From Celoporthe dispersa (lineage: Eukaryota; Ascomycota; Sordariomycetes; Diaporthales; Cryphonectriaceae): 64,000 bases of DNA. Below are positions 12,864 to 24,154 of the stretch, in pieces (position 1 is the stretch's first letter; each line of letters starts with the position of its first letter). Position numbers and translations under genes: made by a program. The stretch covers positions 3,334,001-3,398,000 of the forward strand of contig WAID01000007.1 of assembly GCA_016584495.1 (NCBI GenBank), given 5' to 3'. Below the pieces are notes generated by a model that worked only from the letters and a program-made list of their open reading frames with translations, was not told where the DNA came from and ran no database searches.

Positions 12864-13974
12864 ATGGCCGAGACGACGAAACACCGACCACTACTATTCC
12901 TCGGGTTTCAAATAGTCTGACACCACATCGGTACTATCGGTACGCTGGCTCCCAACCAGACCTATATCAGAAAAAGCAACAAGTACGCCGCCGGCATGAT
13001 GATTCACGACAGGTTCGGCTGGGACTGGTCCATGGTCCGCCTTGTTGCTGACCCTCTGACGAGAGAAGCTGATGTGACGGTGCTTGTGCCGGACTTCTTT
13101 GGAGGAGAGAAGTTGCCTTGTGAGTGGTACAGACGTGGACGATCTGGGGAGATATCAATGCCTGTGATCTCGTGGGACCATTAGGTGGCTGCTCCTACTG
13201 GTAAGTTATCTAGGGGATGAGATCCTGGCGGGAAAGTTCACGATATTTTCCGAGACTGTTGCAGAGATCATGGACAAGAATACCCGCGAGATCCGAGAGC
13301 CAGGTCAGCCCTTCTTTTCTCTGGGGCGGTGAAGCCATTTGTCTCCCGGCTTCATGGGAAACTGTCACTGCAAGCCAACCTATAGCTCAGGCCTCTGCCG
13401 AGGCACAGCGCGAACCATGGCTGGTTGACACACACCCGTCCAATCTGTATCCCGACAGAAATCTTTGGCCATGCCCGCGCCCCTAGACGTTGAGCAAGGC
13501 TTTTTTTTAAGAAGAAAAAACGATCGGCGCGTCGGGCTACTGCTTCGGCTGGTGGGCGTGCTTCTGGCTCATCGACGTCATCGGCGTTGGGTGTACCTGG
13601 CTCACTAAGGAGGACATTGACGATACCAGTAAGGGCGTGGTGGTGCAGGTGCTCCCGCCGGAGATTGCAAGTGCCACTCTTTCCCCTATTCTCTCCAACA
13701 CTCCCGATGACCGAGGCTGGGGTGAACATTGAAGGCTGACGGGAGTTGGTGCTCTGAATGGGATTCAGTATACACGGTGGAGTTGAAGATGCATACGTTC
13801 GACAAGTTGCCAGAGCTTGGGGTTGCTTTTGCATACCGGCATTTCCCCGTCGTGGCGCAAGCTTAGTTCGTTCGCAGCGATGAGGAGATACCTGGCGAGA
13901 GGGAGGTAATGGTCCGGGGGAAAAGGGCAGCTGTGAGCTGGTTCAAGGAGTGGTTGCATGGCGTACATGGGTAG
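12864..13974 (+). pseudogene. Decayed dienelactone hydrolase family gene
   Basis: Pieces of an alpha/beta-hydrolase of the dienelactone hydrolase family appear in order but in different frames. They are an ATG at 12864 (MAETTKHRP), an in-frame TGA at 12918, then NKYAAGMMIHDRFGWDW and VTVLVPDFFGGEKLP (about 12980-13115), a remnant intron donor at 13120, GDEILAGKFTIFSE (from about 13215), IGASGYCFGWW around the nucleophile Cys (about 13524), LTKEDIDD, VVVQVLPPEI, LPELGVAFAYRHFP ending in TAG near 13865, and a C-terminal VMVRGKRAAVSWFKEWLHG to a stop at 13974. The family nucleophile elbow is normally GYCFGG, and here its last Gly is Trp. Several breaks and an internal stop go beyond the single-base slips seen elsewhere in the window, so this is called a pseudogene. 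It is convergent with BET2. Confidence 0.78.
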
Positions 13975-14085
13975 GAGGTGCGAAGTCTGAGAGCATATGG
14001 TGCCATTAGAAGGAAACAGATTGTTCTAAAAGAAGAACCCATCCTAGATGATATGGAGGAACATAGTGTGTGGATGCATTGTCCC

Positions 14086-15158
14086 TTACCATGACTTTCC
14101 TAGGACCCTCTCAATGGTCGCCTTGGGCATGCAATACACAGGGTCCACTGGCTGGGTGCCAGGGTACCCCAGAAGGCTCAGCCCCGTCATGCCAAAGCAG
14201 GTATGCCACACGTCCACCATATCACCTGGACGATCCGCAATTCCCCCACCCTGGGCGTCCTGGGACCGCAGGATGAACTTGATCAGCGCGTCCCGGTCGA
14301 TCCAGTGCGCCCGCCCGATGATCTGCAGGCTGCTCAGCACCCACCAGCTATAACACACATCCTCGGTCTTCTCCGGGCGGCCGTTCAGCCCTCCACTGGG
14401 GGTCTGCCTCTCGCTGAGCCACTGGCCGAGCTTGTCGACATCAATGAGATCGAGCCTGCCGGCGATGGCCAGAGCGGCGACGCAGGTGAAGATCTGGCCC
14501 GAGTGCGACTCCGCACCGGGGCTGACGCCATAGCCGCCGTCGAAGTTGGCGCAGGCGGCGATGTGATCGACAGCCTTGGGGACGTCGGCGAGGGCAAGAA
14601 GGCCAAGGAGGGAGAGGGCGTTGAGGGCGCCGTAGAGGAAGCGCGTGTCTTCCTCTCCCCACTCATCACCAGCAAAGGTGCCAGTCTCCCTGTTCTGCAG
14701 GGCGGCGATGACTGTGTCTCGAGGGTCAGCAGACGCACGCGGGAGGCACCTGCAGACCATACGACGAGGAGCATGATGGTGGACTTACACTCGCCCACCT
14801 TGGCCTTCCCCTTACCCCTCTTCTCCAGCTCGTCAAAGGCATCCACCATGGCCAGGATCTGCACGGCACTGACCGTGTACAGCATGTGCGCGTCGTGACC
14901 GGGCGCGGCTCCAAACCCGCCGCTATCGTGCTGGCAGGACAGGACAAAGTCTATCGTCTCGCTGCGCGGCAGGGCATCGGGGTGTCCGAGCAGGTGCAGG
15001 GCCACCAGGCCCCAGTAGACGCCGTTGAGGCGCAGGTGCTCGGTAAGCCAGTAGTCATACTCGTCCTTGCGCGTGTCCAGGCTCTGGATGTATTTCACGT
15101 GGTTTGCGGTGGCCAGCTGGAGCTCGTCCGGTAGGTCGTCGAACTGCGTCGTCGGCAT
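14086..15158 (-). CDS. BET2: Rab geranylgeranyltransferase beta subunit
   Basis: Two exons, 15158..14789 and 14711..14086, flank a 77-nt intron (gtaagt ... cacag) and give 331 aa, the normal length. It is the catalytic beta subunit of type II geranylgeranyltransferase, which attaches geranylgeranyl groups to Rab GTPases presented by the escort protein. Prenyltransferase repeats are clear (SCQHDSGGFGAAPGHDAH, CANFDGGYGVSPGAESHSG, QTPSGGLNGRPEKTEDVCYSWW, QDAQGGGIADRPGDMVDVWHT). The zinc ligands are present as Asp and Cys of EDVCYSW and His of VDVWHT. The ATG at 15158 is chosen because the in-frame codons upstream have no ATG. Confidence 0.93.
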
Positions 15159-17343
15159 TGTCAAGGTTGCATGCAGGAGGTGGTCTGATGTGAGTATGTG
15201 TTCATGCGTGGGTTGTTATTATTACCGGAATTGCGGGGGCAAATCACAGTGGGGGGAAGGGACGGGGGAACAGGGTGACGACGAGTTAGTGAAAGGTTGT
15301 CGTCGAAAACTGGGGAAAATCTTATGTCAGCAGGGCGCGGGAACGGCGTGCGCGCGTGGCCCACTAAAGGTACAGGCGGTTCGGGGGGCCCGAGGCGCTG
15401 GAATCTCGACTCTCGAGTTTGACTTTCCCGTCCCCAAAAAACCTTAACATCCCATCCCAAATCTAACCCAACCACCAGAAACAGTACAAGCAGTGGTTGT
15501 TGTGGACCGCACATCGCCAGCACATGCGAGAGAAAAAAACTGTCGATCTTTCTGAGTTTGTGATATATCACTTATGATGATCGGCGCAGCCACTTTACTG
15601 GCAGTGAGTTGAGTTGGGAGAGTCTGAGCAAAAAGCAAGACAGAACTGTATTTCTTGTCCATGAATACAATGTCGTTCTTTATGTCCAGCGGCTATGACG
15701 AGCCACAAATATAACTTTCCTCATTGCAAGGCCATCATGTGTACCCTTTTCTTCTTTTTCCCCTTCCCTTGTTGACACGTGTCCTGCATCGTGTCTGACG
15801 TGTTGATCGTTTCCGTCTTTAGGGGTGATGATGGCTCGAGAAGCCCTATACGACGCGTGTGATATATGCGCATGATACTCACTCTCACAAGCATCACTAT
15901 CAACGACAGGCCTCATCCAGGCCTTGGCGTGTGAGTCTCCCTGGACTAGTAACGGGGCGCCCAGATTGCATGCAGCATGCCACGCTGGCAGGGGAACCAA
16001 AGAAGAGAGGGAAGAAGGGAAAGAAAAAAAAAAAGTGGAGGTCATCAAATGGCATCACAGCAGCGAAGCCGTGCGTGCCGTCTCTATTTTTGGGACCGTT
16101 GGCCCTGACAGCGTGCCAGCGTGCCTGGCGTCGCGCGCGGCGGGGCCTGGGCCCTTGGGCTCCTGTGTGGGTGCTGCTGCCCGATCTTGCGAGCAGCAGG
16201 ACAGTGCCGCGTTTCAGATCGCCCTCTCGTACCTGACCTAGACCTGTTTGGGCATCGAGCCTTGGAGGGTACCCTTTCTGGAGTCCGCACTGGGCCCGAC
16301 AGCCCGCCTGATTAGAAGGCGCGAGCGAACCTCGGCCTTGCTTTTCGGTTAGGAATGGTCGGTCGACCATTCGAGCTCTCTCTGTGTTCTTTGCGTGAGG
16401 GTCTCGAGAATGAGGAGGCATTAGCCTGCGACGAGGGGAGGGACAGAGAGAGAGGAGATAAGAGGACTCACCTCGGCGAGACCGTTTCTTTGTATTATGA
16501 CCAGGTGAGCTCGTGAACAGGTATCATGTGTCATGCTTCGATAAATTGACACTTCGACTCGATTTGGCGTGTTGCGTACACTGTGACGTGGCAGGGCAAC
16601 TGAGCGCCAAGTAGAGGTGTATCCTCGGGAACAGAGACATTGCTTCTGAGCTGCTTGTGCGTACGACTTCGTATCCCCGGCGACATGAAGGTGCGACATG
16701 CCTCCTGAGGATAGTGGTGTTGGGCCGAAAGCGCCAAGCCAAAGAATGGAAAGCGAAGAGGATAATATATGACCGACTCTTTTGGTTGTCATGTTGCTAC
16801 GTATAGCAGTGGCTCCAATACTACACGGTAAATCGAGGCAAATGCTGCAAGTGGTCTGCGCCTTGATTGCTTGATTGTATCCACCCCTCAGCCCCGTCAA
16901 CCCCGTCAGCCCCGGGTGGCATGTTCCACACAGCGGCACAGCTTCCCCTGAATGTCGATAAAGCCGCCGCACCTGGGCTGGATACATGTCCAACTCCATA
17001 ACTCGTTACCCAAAGAGAGAACTTCCGTGAAATGTCCTGGACAGGAGCATGTGAACTTTATGGTTCGCCCTCCGCCTAGAGGAATTACTCCGCGCCCATA
17101 TATCAACCCCCGACGGCGTGCAGGCTCTGTTTCAGGAGGGCTCTCTATCTGCAGCGACCTGGAGTTGAAACAATCCCGGTGGATCTCTCGCAACCCGTGC
17201 AGAGTAAGCACATGCGCATATGCTAGTCGACCAGACAAGATAGACCACGTCTGACCGAGAGAACTTCCAAGCGGTAGAACTAGACGTGTGCTGGCTTGTC
17301 TTCATAGAGGTTCAACCTCCCATCTCTCGTGTGATTAGGAGGG

Positions 17344-17384
<41 letters not shown>

Positions 17385-18974
17385 AGGGGGTGTTGTTGCT
17401 TGTTCGCCCTGGCTGAAGGACTCGATACGTGCGCGGACCAGCAGCGGCCTGGGCCTTCATTTGTATTTGTGCTTTTGAAAGCCACCAGCCACCAACTACA
17501 GTCGTCCCATTATTTTCCCTTGTCCCTCGTCATTGCGAGATCGACACTACATCACACGGGCTGCCACGTTGATACCAGGTTTACCGACCAAGAGGAAACA
17601 AGGGAAAAAAATTCCCGTATTGAGATCGATCTTATCTCACACCGACCTCAGCTCAGCCATCCGCCTGGGCAGGGCAAGATATTAGCTGTGGCCCGTTCAC
17701 TCCGACAAACCCCCCATCCTTTCGCTTCGCGGCACGGCACCAGCCAGAGAGATATCCCCCTCTCTCCCGCCCTCTCTCCTGCGCATTAATTGCCTGTTCT
17801 GCAATCAGCGACGAGGCGCAGACCTTCACAAAGAGCGCAGATGCAGATGGGTCCCTCATCAAACGACCCCCTTCATTGGCAATCAAAGCTGCTTATGCCC
17901 ACTTTGCGAAGAACTAGAGCGCTGGATCTTGGCCGTATTTGCGCCTTCATCATCTTGAATTAACCTACTTGCGTGACAAAAAGACACCAGCCACGCCCAG
18001 CCTTCGCAAGGAAGGTCTATAGCCGACTTTCACGCTGATTTTCCATTCTTGTTTTTTTTTTCGAGCCTGTCTCTCTCACTCTCACATCTGCTAGGCCAGA
18101 GAAGCGAGGGCTGCAACGTCGTCGACCCCTCCCTGACGGTCCACCCACCACCCACCGCTCTCACCTTCACGTCACCCCACGATCCAAGACAGACTGGCCT
18201 GGCCGCTGGACCGCTTTCCTCCTCTTGCCCACAACAGCTACACGAAGGTCTACCGCGGTCATCAACCCCGACGAGGCACGAAACTAAGGACAGATCTTTT
18301 CTTCTCTCATGCCAACAGCATCATCTTGCTCTGCGGTATAGCAGCGCTGGCACCTCGCTGCAACCCGCCAATTGTTCTTCTCAGCGCCTTCGCGTACCTT
18401 TGTCTGGCCTTCCTCTCCCTTCCGTCGTCGCAAGCCTAGAAGTCATTTGACCCGCCACGAGGAACGTCGCACTCGGATCCGCTTTTTGTGCCAGGCCGGC
18501 TATCGAGAAGGTTGGCCTTGGGGTTCACCTTTACCCGGGCGGACTACTATCGGAGCAGACGAGGCTTTCCAGGACCAAGACCAGCCCAGTCTGAAAATCA
18601 TCGTCATCACCCGCCCATTCCCTTGGGCCAGCATCGCACCTGGTTCTTCTCCAGGCTGGCTTGCTGTAGAAAGGGTCTCGTACAGCCCGCTCCATTTTCG
18701 TCACATGAACCACCCCTCTTCTCGACAGCCACCATTCAAAGAACAGGGAAAAAAACAAGAGGGGCGTCACATCGATCCGCAGAAAAGGGCCCTGACCTAA
18801 AGGGCGCTGGATGTTTCGCTAGTTCAAAGGTGCTAGCGCGGCGATAATTCCATTCCTAGAGCTGGGCAGATCATTGCAGGACCATCGTCACAAAGATTTC
18901 CATAGTTGGCAGCGATCTCATTATTAGGGGCCCCCCTCCGCTGTAGCGCCACGCTACGCTTACTACCCGCCAGG
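15159..18974. other. 3.8-kb gene-free stretch upstream of RhoGAP
   Basis: The interval lies between the divergent BET2 and RhoGAP genes. It contains a long CT microsatellite (17344-17384), short purine and pyrimidine runs, and many open frames with biased composition and no recognisable domain (for example 15900-16421 minus). From about 17,300 on, the sequence is C/T-rich and resembles a long transcribed leader of the RhoGAP gene. No gene is supported. Confidence 0.5.
17344..17384 (+). repeat. CT microsatellite
   Basis: A near-perfect CT dinucleotide run of about 40 nt, interrupted by a ttt and a single g. Confidence 0.85.
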
Positions 18975-19145
18975 ATGGCACGCAAGAAGTCAGTGCCAGG
19001 GCCGCTGACGCTGCATCAGCCTGCTGAATCGGGAACAAAGGGGGCCAACCAGCACCCGCGCCAGCACCAGCACCAGCACCAGCAGCGGGAGGAGGAGGAT
19101 CAGCAGCACCAGCAGCGCCAGCGCCAGCGCCAGCACCTGCACCAC

Positions 19146-19184
<39 letters not shown>

Positions 19185-21799
19185 CAACAGCAACTGCGGC
19201 AGCGTGCCCACACTACCAACGGGGACAGTCGCAGCCACAGTGTGAACTCAACCACCCCCACCCCTGATGAAACAAGTCGAGCCCTCTCGCCAGAGGCATC
19301 CGGCAGCGTCAGGTCGCTCTCGCCCAACTTGTCACCTCGAACTCTCTACACTTCCAAGTTCTCCCCACATAACCAGGGCAATAACGGCCATCCATCGCAG
19401 CCCTCTCCTGGTTCCCAGTCCCAGGAGGCCATAGCCATATTGCCGCGCAAGGACAGCCCGCAGCAGCAGCAGGAGCCCCGCCCACGCCCTCAGCCCCAGC
19501 GCGAGCGTCACCAACACCCGAGCCCGCAGGATTCGCCGGCGGCTTCGTCGTCGTCTTCCTCTCCTTCTCCCCACGAGACGAAACAGCCTCACATCGCCGA
19601 GCTACAGCAGCGAGCCCCCCCGACGACAGGCGCTGCAGCGGCCCCCTCCTCATCGAACACCACCCATCATCAGAAATCCAGACAACATCATCAGCATCAC
19701 GCAGAACGCCGCCTCAAGAGCAGCCACGGCCGGCGCCGCGAAGAAGGGGCCTCCCCATCATCCGGCAGTAGTAATAATAATAAGCAGGGCTTCTTTTCCA
19801 ACTTCCACAAGTCGGCCAAACCGTCCGATCGCCTGCCCCTACAATCCCAGGGGCCCCAAACTGCAGCCTGGGCGCACGACGCAATGAATGGATCCGACCA
19901 TCCCCCCATTACCAAACACAGCTCAAAACAATCGGGTAAGCAAGCATACCAGGCACGGGGCGTTGAAACCCAGGCGGGAAGGCAGTGCACACTTTCTGGC
20001 CTGCCCTGACCCTCCCGTCGCGCATGATTCCCCCCACTCCACCCCCCCTAAAGATTGTCAGTTGTGATAATCTGGCATCGTGATCTCTTTTTATTCTTTT
20101 TTTTATTCTTGTTTTCCTTCTCCTCTCCTCTCCTCTTTTCTTTTCTTGCGTCTTCCTCTTCAGAGCTGACTCCTTGTGTTGTCTCGTCTCGCGCAGAGGC
20201 TCCCTCCTTGCCCTCAAGAACCGAAACCTCGATAGTGGGTGGTGACCCGAACTCCACTCCCGCCTCAACAACAAAGAAAGTCTCCAAGCCGAAACCCTTC
20301 ACTTTGCTGAGCAGGACGAAGTCGCATCGCGAAAAGGAGGCCCGCAGCCCACGGCATACCCCGAGCCCCCAGGAGATGAGGGATACCGCCCTGACCCCGA
20401 AGGCGCCTGCGATGATGGATCTCGACCGACCAGAGCAGGCGCACGTACCCCCAGCTCCGAAGACCGCCATGATACCCCACGACCGTGCCTTTCGGGAGGC
20501 CATGTCTTCCTCGTCGAGAACCCACTCGGCCGATCGCGCTCCGTCACGAGACGCCTCTTCCGACAGGCGCGGCCACCAGGATCGGGAGCACGCAAGACAT
20601 CAGTCGACGCCCAGAGACGGCAACGGTGCAGCGTCTTTCTTTAACAACCTCAGGAGAGAAGGCGGCCGCGTGGCCGAGTCAATTGGCAAGGGCTTGTTCG
20701 GGAAGGGAGGCCGCAGCGCGAGCACGACGGAGAGGGACCTGGTGGACGACGAGCACTACGTTCTCAAGGTCATCAACCTGCCATTGATCGAGCAGACCCG
20801 GCTGACGAGAATATCAAAACGGCTGGAAGAGTCGCGCGACAAGACCGAATTCTGGATGCCGGCATTCCCCTGGAGAGCAATTGATTATCTGAACTATAAA
20901 GGATGTGATGTCGAAGGCCTATATCGGGTACCCGGCAGTGGCCCGCAGGTCAAGAAATGGCAGCGGCGGTTCGACGAGCGTAAGTCAAGACGACGGCAGT
21001 GCGTAGCGCAGACGGCTGCTGGATTCGCTGACACATTTGCTGCACAGAGTACGATGTCGACTTGTTCCAGCAGGATGACCTCTATGATATCAACATAATT
21101 GGTTCGATGCTGAAAGCCTGGCTTCGCGAGCTCCCCGACGAGTTATTCCCCAAAGAGGCCCAGGACCGCGTGGCCAGAGAATGCGCCGGCTCCGAGCAGG
21201 TCCCTCAGCTCCTCATCGACGAGCTGTCGAGCCTGTCGCCGTTCAACTACTATCTGCTCTTTGCTATCACCTGCCACCTCAGCCTGCTCCTGGCGCATTC
21301 CGACAAGAACAAGATGGACTTCCGCAACCTCTGCATCTGCTTTCAGCCGTGCATGAAGATAGACGCATTCTGTTTCAAGTTCCTAGTCTGCGACTGGAGG
21401 GACTGCTGGAAGGGGTGCAAGACCGAGGCGAGATACATCGAGGAGGAATACAAGCTATTTGACCAGCCACCACCGCCGGGGCTGGGAGTACGAAAGAAGC
21501 TCGAGCCGAGGTCCGAGTCTCGAGGTGAACGCCGGAGGTCCCCCGGTCTCGACAAGGACGAGAGGGAACGCAACATCTCCTCTTCAGACGGCAACAGCAG
21601 GAAGTCTCCTCATGGCGGAGACCAAATGCGGCTCAAGAAGAAGAGCCCCCCTCCGCTCGAGAACGGAAAGGAGAATGGCATCGCGGCTCCGAAATCAGCC
21701 AACGCAGCCATACCGGATGGCCGAGGCCTAACATCTCAAGATGCCAACGACCTACGGCCGCTATCGCCCATCAAGCCGCTGTCTCCTCTGGGGTTCTAG
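18975..21799 (+). CDS. RhoGAP-domain protein with polyglutamine N-terminus
   Basis: Three exons, 18975..19935, 20164..20979 and 21048..21799, give 842 aa. Residues 1-500 are low-complexity (His/Gln/Arg, Q16 at 19146-19193, Ser/Pro) and look disordered. The RhoGAP domain covers about 525-730. It has CDVEGLYRVPGSG with the arginine-finger Arg near residue 573, LLKAWLRELPDELFP-like sequence, NYYLLFAITCHLSLLLAHSDKNKM, and LCICFQPC in the position of the usual N-L-A-x-x-F-x-P block. Such proteins accelerate GTP hydrolysis by Rho/Cdc42 GTPases in polarised growth. The C-terminus is Pro/Ser/Lys-rich and ends LSPIKPLSPLGF. Intron 1 has two in-frame acceptors (AG at 20163 or 20196), so isoforms differing by 11 residues are possible. 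An in-frame upstream extension lacks ATG, so 18975 is the start. Confidence 0.87.
19146..19193 (+). repeat. CAG/CAA repeat (polyQ)
   Basis: Sixteen consecutive Gln codons: CAA, ten CAG, then alternating CAA and CAG. A His/Gln/Arg-rich run precedes it from about 19050. Confidence 0.9.
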
Positions 21800-23050
21800 A
21801 AGCGCCCTCTTCGACTTTGCTTTCGAGAGGTTAGCTGAATGGACCACCTTGCAGGTGTGGCCGCCTGTGCCTGTCTTTTGAGGGGGGCACATGACTGCAC
21901 ACCACCCTGCTATCCTGTGTGACGAGACATGAGCATCACGAATTTCCTTTGTATACTGGCCTTCTGAGCTGGATTCCAGCGAGAAGAGCATTGTGGCTCA
22001 AGAGAGGGACATTCGAGACTGCATCGATGGAGGAGCGTGGTGACTGACGAGAGTGGAGAGTGGAGAGTGGCGGCTCTGTATACCCCTGAGGCATTTGGAT
22101 CAGAATTTCCTTTCCCGCGCACCCCAGAACAAATCACCAATACGGTGGAATTTGTCTTTTGACCTTTTTCTGCACAACGGCATAGTTGTTTCTTGCCTGC
22201 AGCTTTATTCAACCCCTCAGCGCGTTCAGTTGACGGAAAAGATGGTGGACCGACAGGCCCACCACAACGATCATACCGAGACTGTGATCGGCCGCTTTGG
22301 GTAATGTATGTTTGATTTTTACCATCGTTATCGGTTGGACAGGAACAGAAAAGATATCGAGACTCGGAGAAAGAGGAGGCAGGGTTTTGCGGTGAGCTTT
22401 TGGCATGGGTCGTTTTCCATACAGAAGAAGGACAGGCTGCTCATTCAGGGTCTGCTGTGGTCCTCAAAACGGGAGTTGGAAAAGGCCATGCTTGCATGCA
22501 TGGGCGGGTGGCTATATGTTATATTGCAACTGTAAAGGATGGGACCGGAACTTCATAACCTGGTTATGGTGAGGCAGATGGCTTGAGTTGAACCACAAAA
22601 TAAAATATGATATTAAAGCCCCATTTTTTTGGTATCTTCTTGCCGTTCTCGAAATTCTCCCTAACTGCACATCTGCCATGCCTATAGTGACTTTCCCCCC
22701 TGTCAGGACGCCAGACTCCCTTGGAAATGCTATGGCGGGAATCTTACCGGCCACAATATTGACACGAGCATGCCCGCTCTCTGCTTTCACACATCTTGTG
22801 CTTGAAAAGTGCTTGAAGAGGACCATCCCCACCACTCTTGCCATCTCTCTGTTCTCACTTGGGTGTCTTTCTTGGCAGTCGTTGGTCTGCTCAGGATGGC
22901 CCCAGCAGAGAATAGGCAGTGAGGAGGCCCTCCGACCAGCTCAGGATTCCAGAGGATCTTCTGTCCCCCAATCTTGGTACCGTTATGTGCCGGCTCCAGT
23001 GGAGCTTTTCCACCTCCTCCCCATCCTTGTCGTCGTTGCCCTCCCACTCA
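21800..23050. other. Convergent interval between RhoGAP and RRS1
   Basis: The two flanking genes end towards each other. An open frame on the plus strand from 22588 runs antisense into RRS1 and has no recognisable domain, so no gene is called here. Confidence 0.5.
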
Positions 23051-23648
23051 TCACTTGCCTGCCTTCCGGGCATTGCTCCTCATCTTCCTCTCGTTCCTCC
23101 GCGCCCGCTCCTTCCTCTCCCTCCTACCCTCGCCCCGGATCGTCTCCCCGTGCTTGAGCGCAGCCTCCTTGTTGGCGTCCACCTCGACCACCCAGTCCTG
23201 CGGGACCTTGCCATCCGCCCGGTCCCGCGCCCGCTGGTCGCCCTTCCACCCCCACTTCTTCTCCCACTCGCCACGGTCCTCGTTCCAGGTCAGGTTCTTG
23301 CGCTGCTCCCGGGTCTTGGGCGCGATGCCCTTGCGCTTGGCGAACTGCTCCCACTTGGTCGGCGGCTTCGGGGTGGGGAGGGGCTTCTCGCGCGGCAGCG
23401 GGGTGGAGGAGGGCGGGAGGGAGAGAGCACGCCGTCGGTCTTGGTCGAGGTCAGCGGGCAGGTGGTCAGGAGCTGGTTGACCAGGGCCTGGGCGCCGTCG
23501 CGGGCGACGGCGGCGAGGGTGGTCTCGAGGTCGGAGGGGTCGAGGTCGGGCGGGTTGGGGTCCGAGGCGAGGAGGAGGCCTAGGTCGAAGGTGTAGGGGT
23601 GGGCTTCTCGACTGCCACGGGCAGTTTAGTCTTTGTGGTCGATGCCAT
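23051..23648 (-). CDS. RRS1: Ribosome biogenesis regulatory protein RRS1 (two frameshifts)
   Basis: Read on the minus strand from ATG 23648, the product begins MASTTKTKLPVAVEKPTP and should continue YTFDLGLLLASDPNPPDL. The frame is broken at the G4 run 23596-23599 (one base missing). It breaks again at G3 23419-23421, after which the hallmark LPREKPLPTPKPPTKWEQF, EWEKKWGWKG and DWVVEVDANK blocks follow. With both slips repaired it is 199 aa, close to the roughly 200-aa yeast protein, with a basic C-terminus ending NARKAGK. RRS1 works with Rpf2 to bring 5S RNP into the 60S pre-ribosome in the nucleolus and is essential in yeast, so error rather than gene death is inferred. It is divergent from mS29 with a 506-nt gap. 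Confidence 0.87.
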
Positions 23649-24154
23649 CTTCGTTGGCAGCGACTGTGGTGGCTTTTTATTTATTGGTAGAGATATATTA
23701 TTATTTCCCACTATTTCTGGGGGGTTTTCTTGAAACCTTTGCGATCCGAGCTGTTTCTGATTGGCGGCTCTGATAGCAGACTGACTGATTGTATCTGAAT
23801 ACCCGAGATTTGTTTTGTGGAAAGAAGTTTGCTGGTGGTTGAAATGGAAGGGAGTCGAGAGGGAATCGACTTTCTCTCCAGGCTCAGAGGCTTCTGAACT
23901 TTTTTGCCTGCCGCTCACGGTGATGGTCTTTTAGTGGGTCTCTTCCACTGCAGGGGTGCGTGGGTGCTTAGCGTATCGATATGTGTGCCGCCGGCGTGGA
24001 GCTAGAATTTCTTCAAGGTCCGGCCGGGAGCTTCAAACCTTCGCGTGAGCCTCCGGAGCGCGCGCAACGACCTCAATTGCACGGCTGCAGCAAGGTGCAA
24101 GGGTCGATTTCGAACATCCATACGCGAGGAGGCCCGGTGGAGAGTGCAGCAGAC
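23649..24154. promoter_or_regulatory. Divergent promoter region of RRS1 and mS29
   Basis: A 506-nt head-to-head interval between a cytosolic ribosome-assembly gene and a mitoribosomal gene. No specific motif was identified; the RRS1-proximal part is AT-rich. Confidence 0.4.

Noticed and set aside
15900..16421. 173-codon minus-strand frame with a poly-Phe run
   Set aside because: The Phe run is the complement of an A-rich tract and the rest has no family resemblance.
23050..23060. A GC-AG intron at the end of RRS1 (gcaagt after AAGGCAG)
   Set aside because: The stop right there already gives the family length, and no continuing exon resembles the RRS1 C-terminus.
22588..23157. 189-codon plus-strand frame
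   Set aside because: Its second half is the exact antisense of RRS1 coding sequence and its composition (Pro/Ser/Leu runs) follows from that; no domain.
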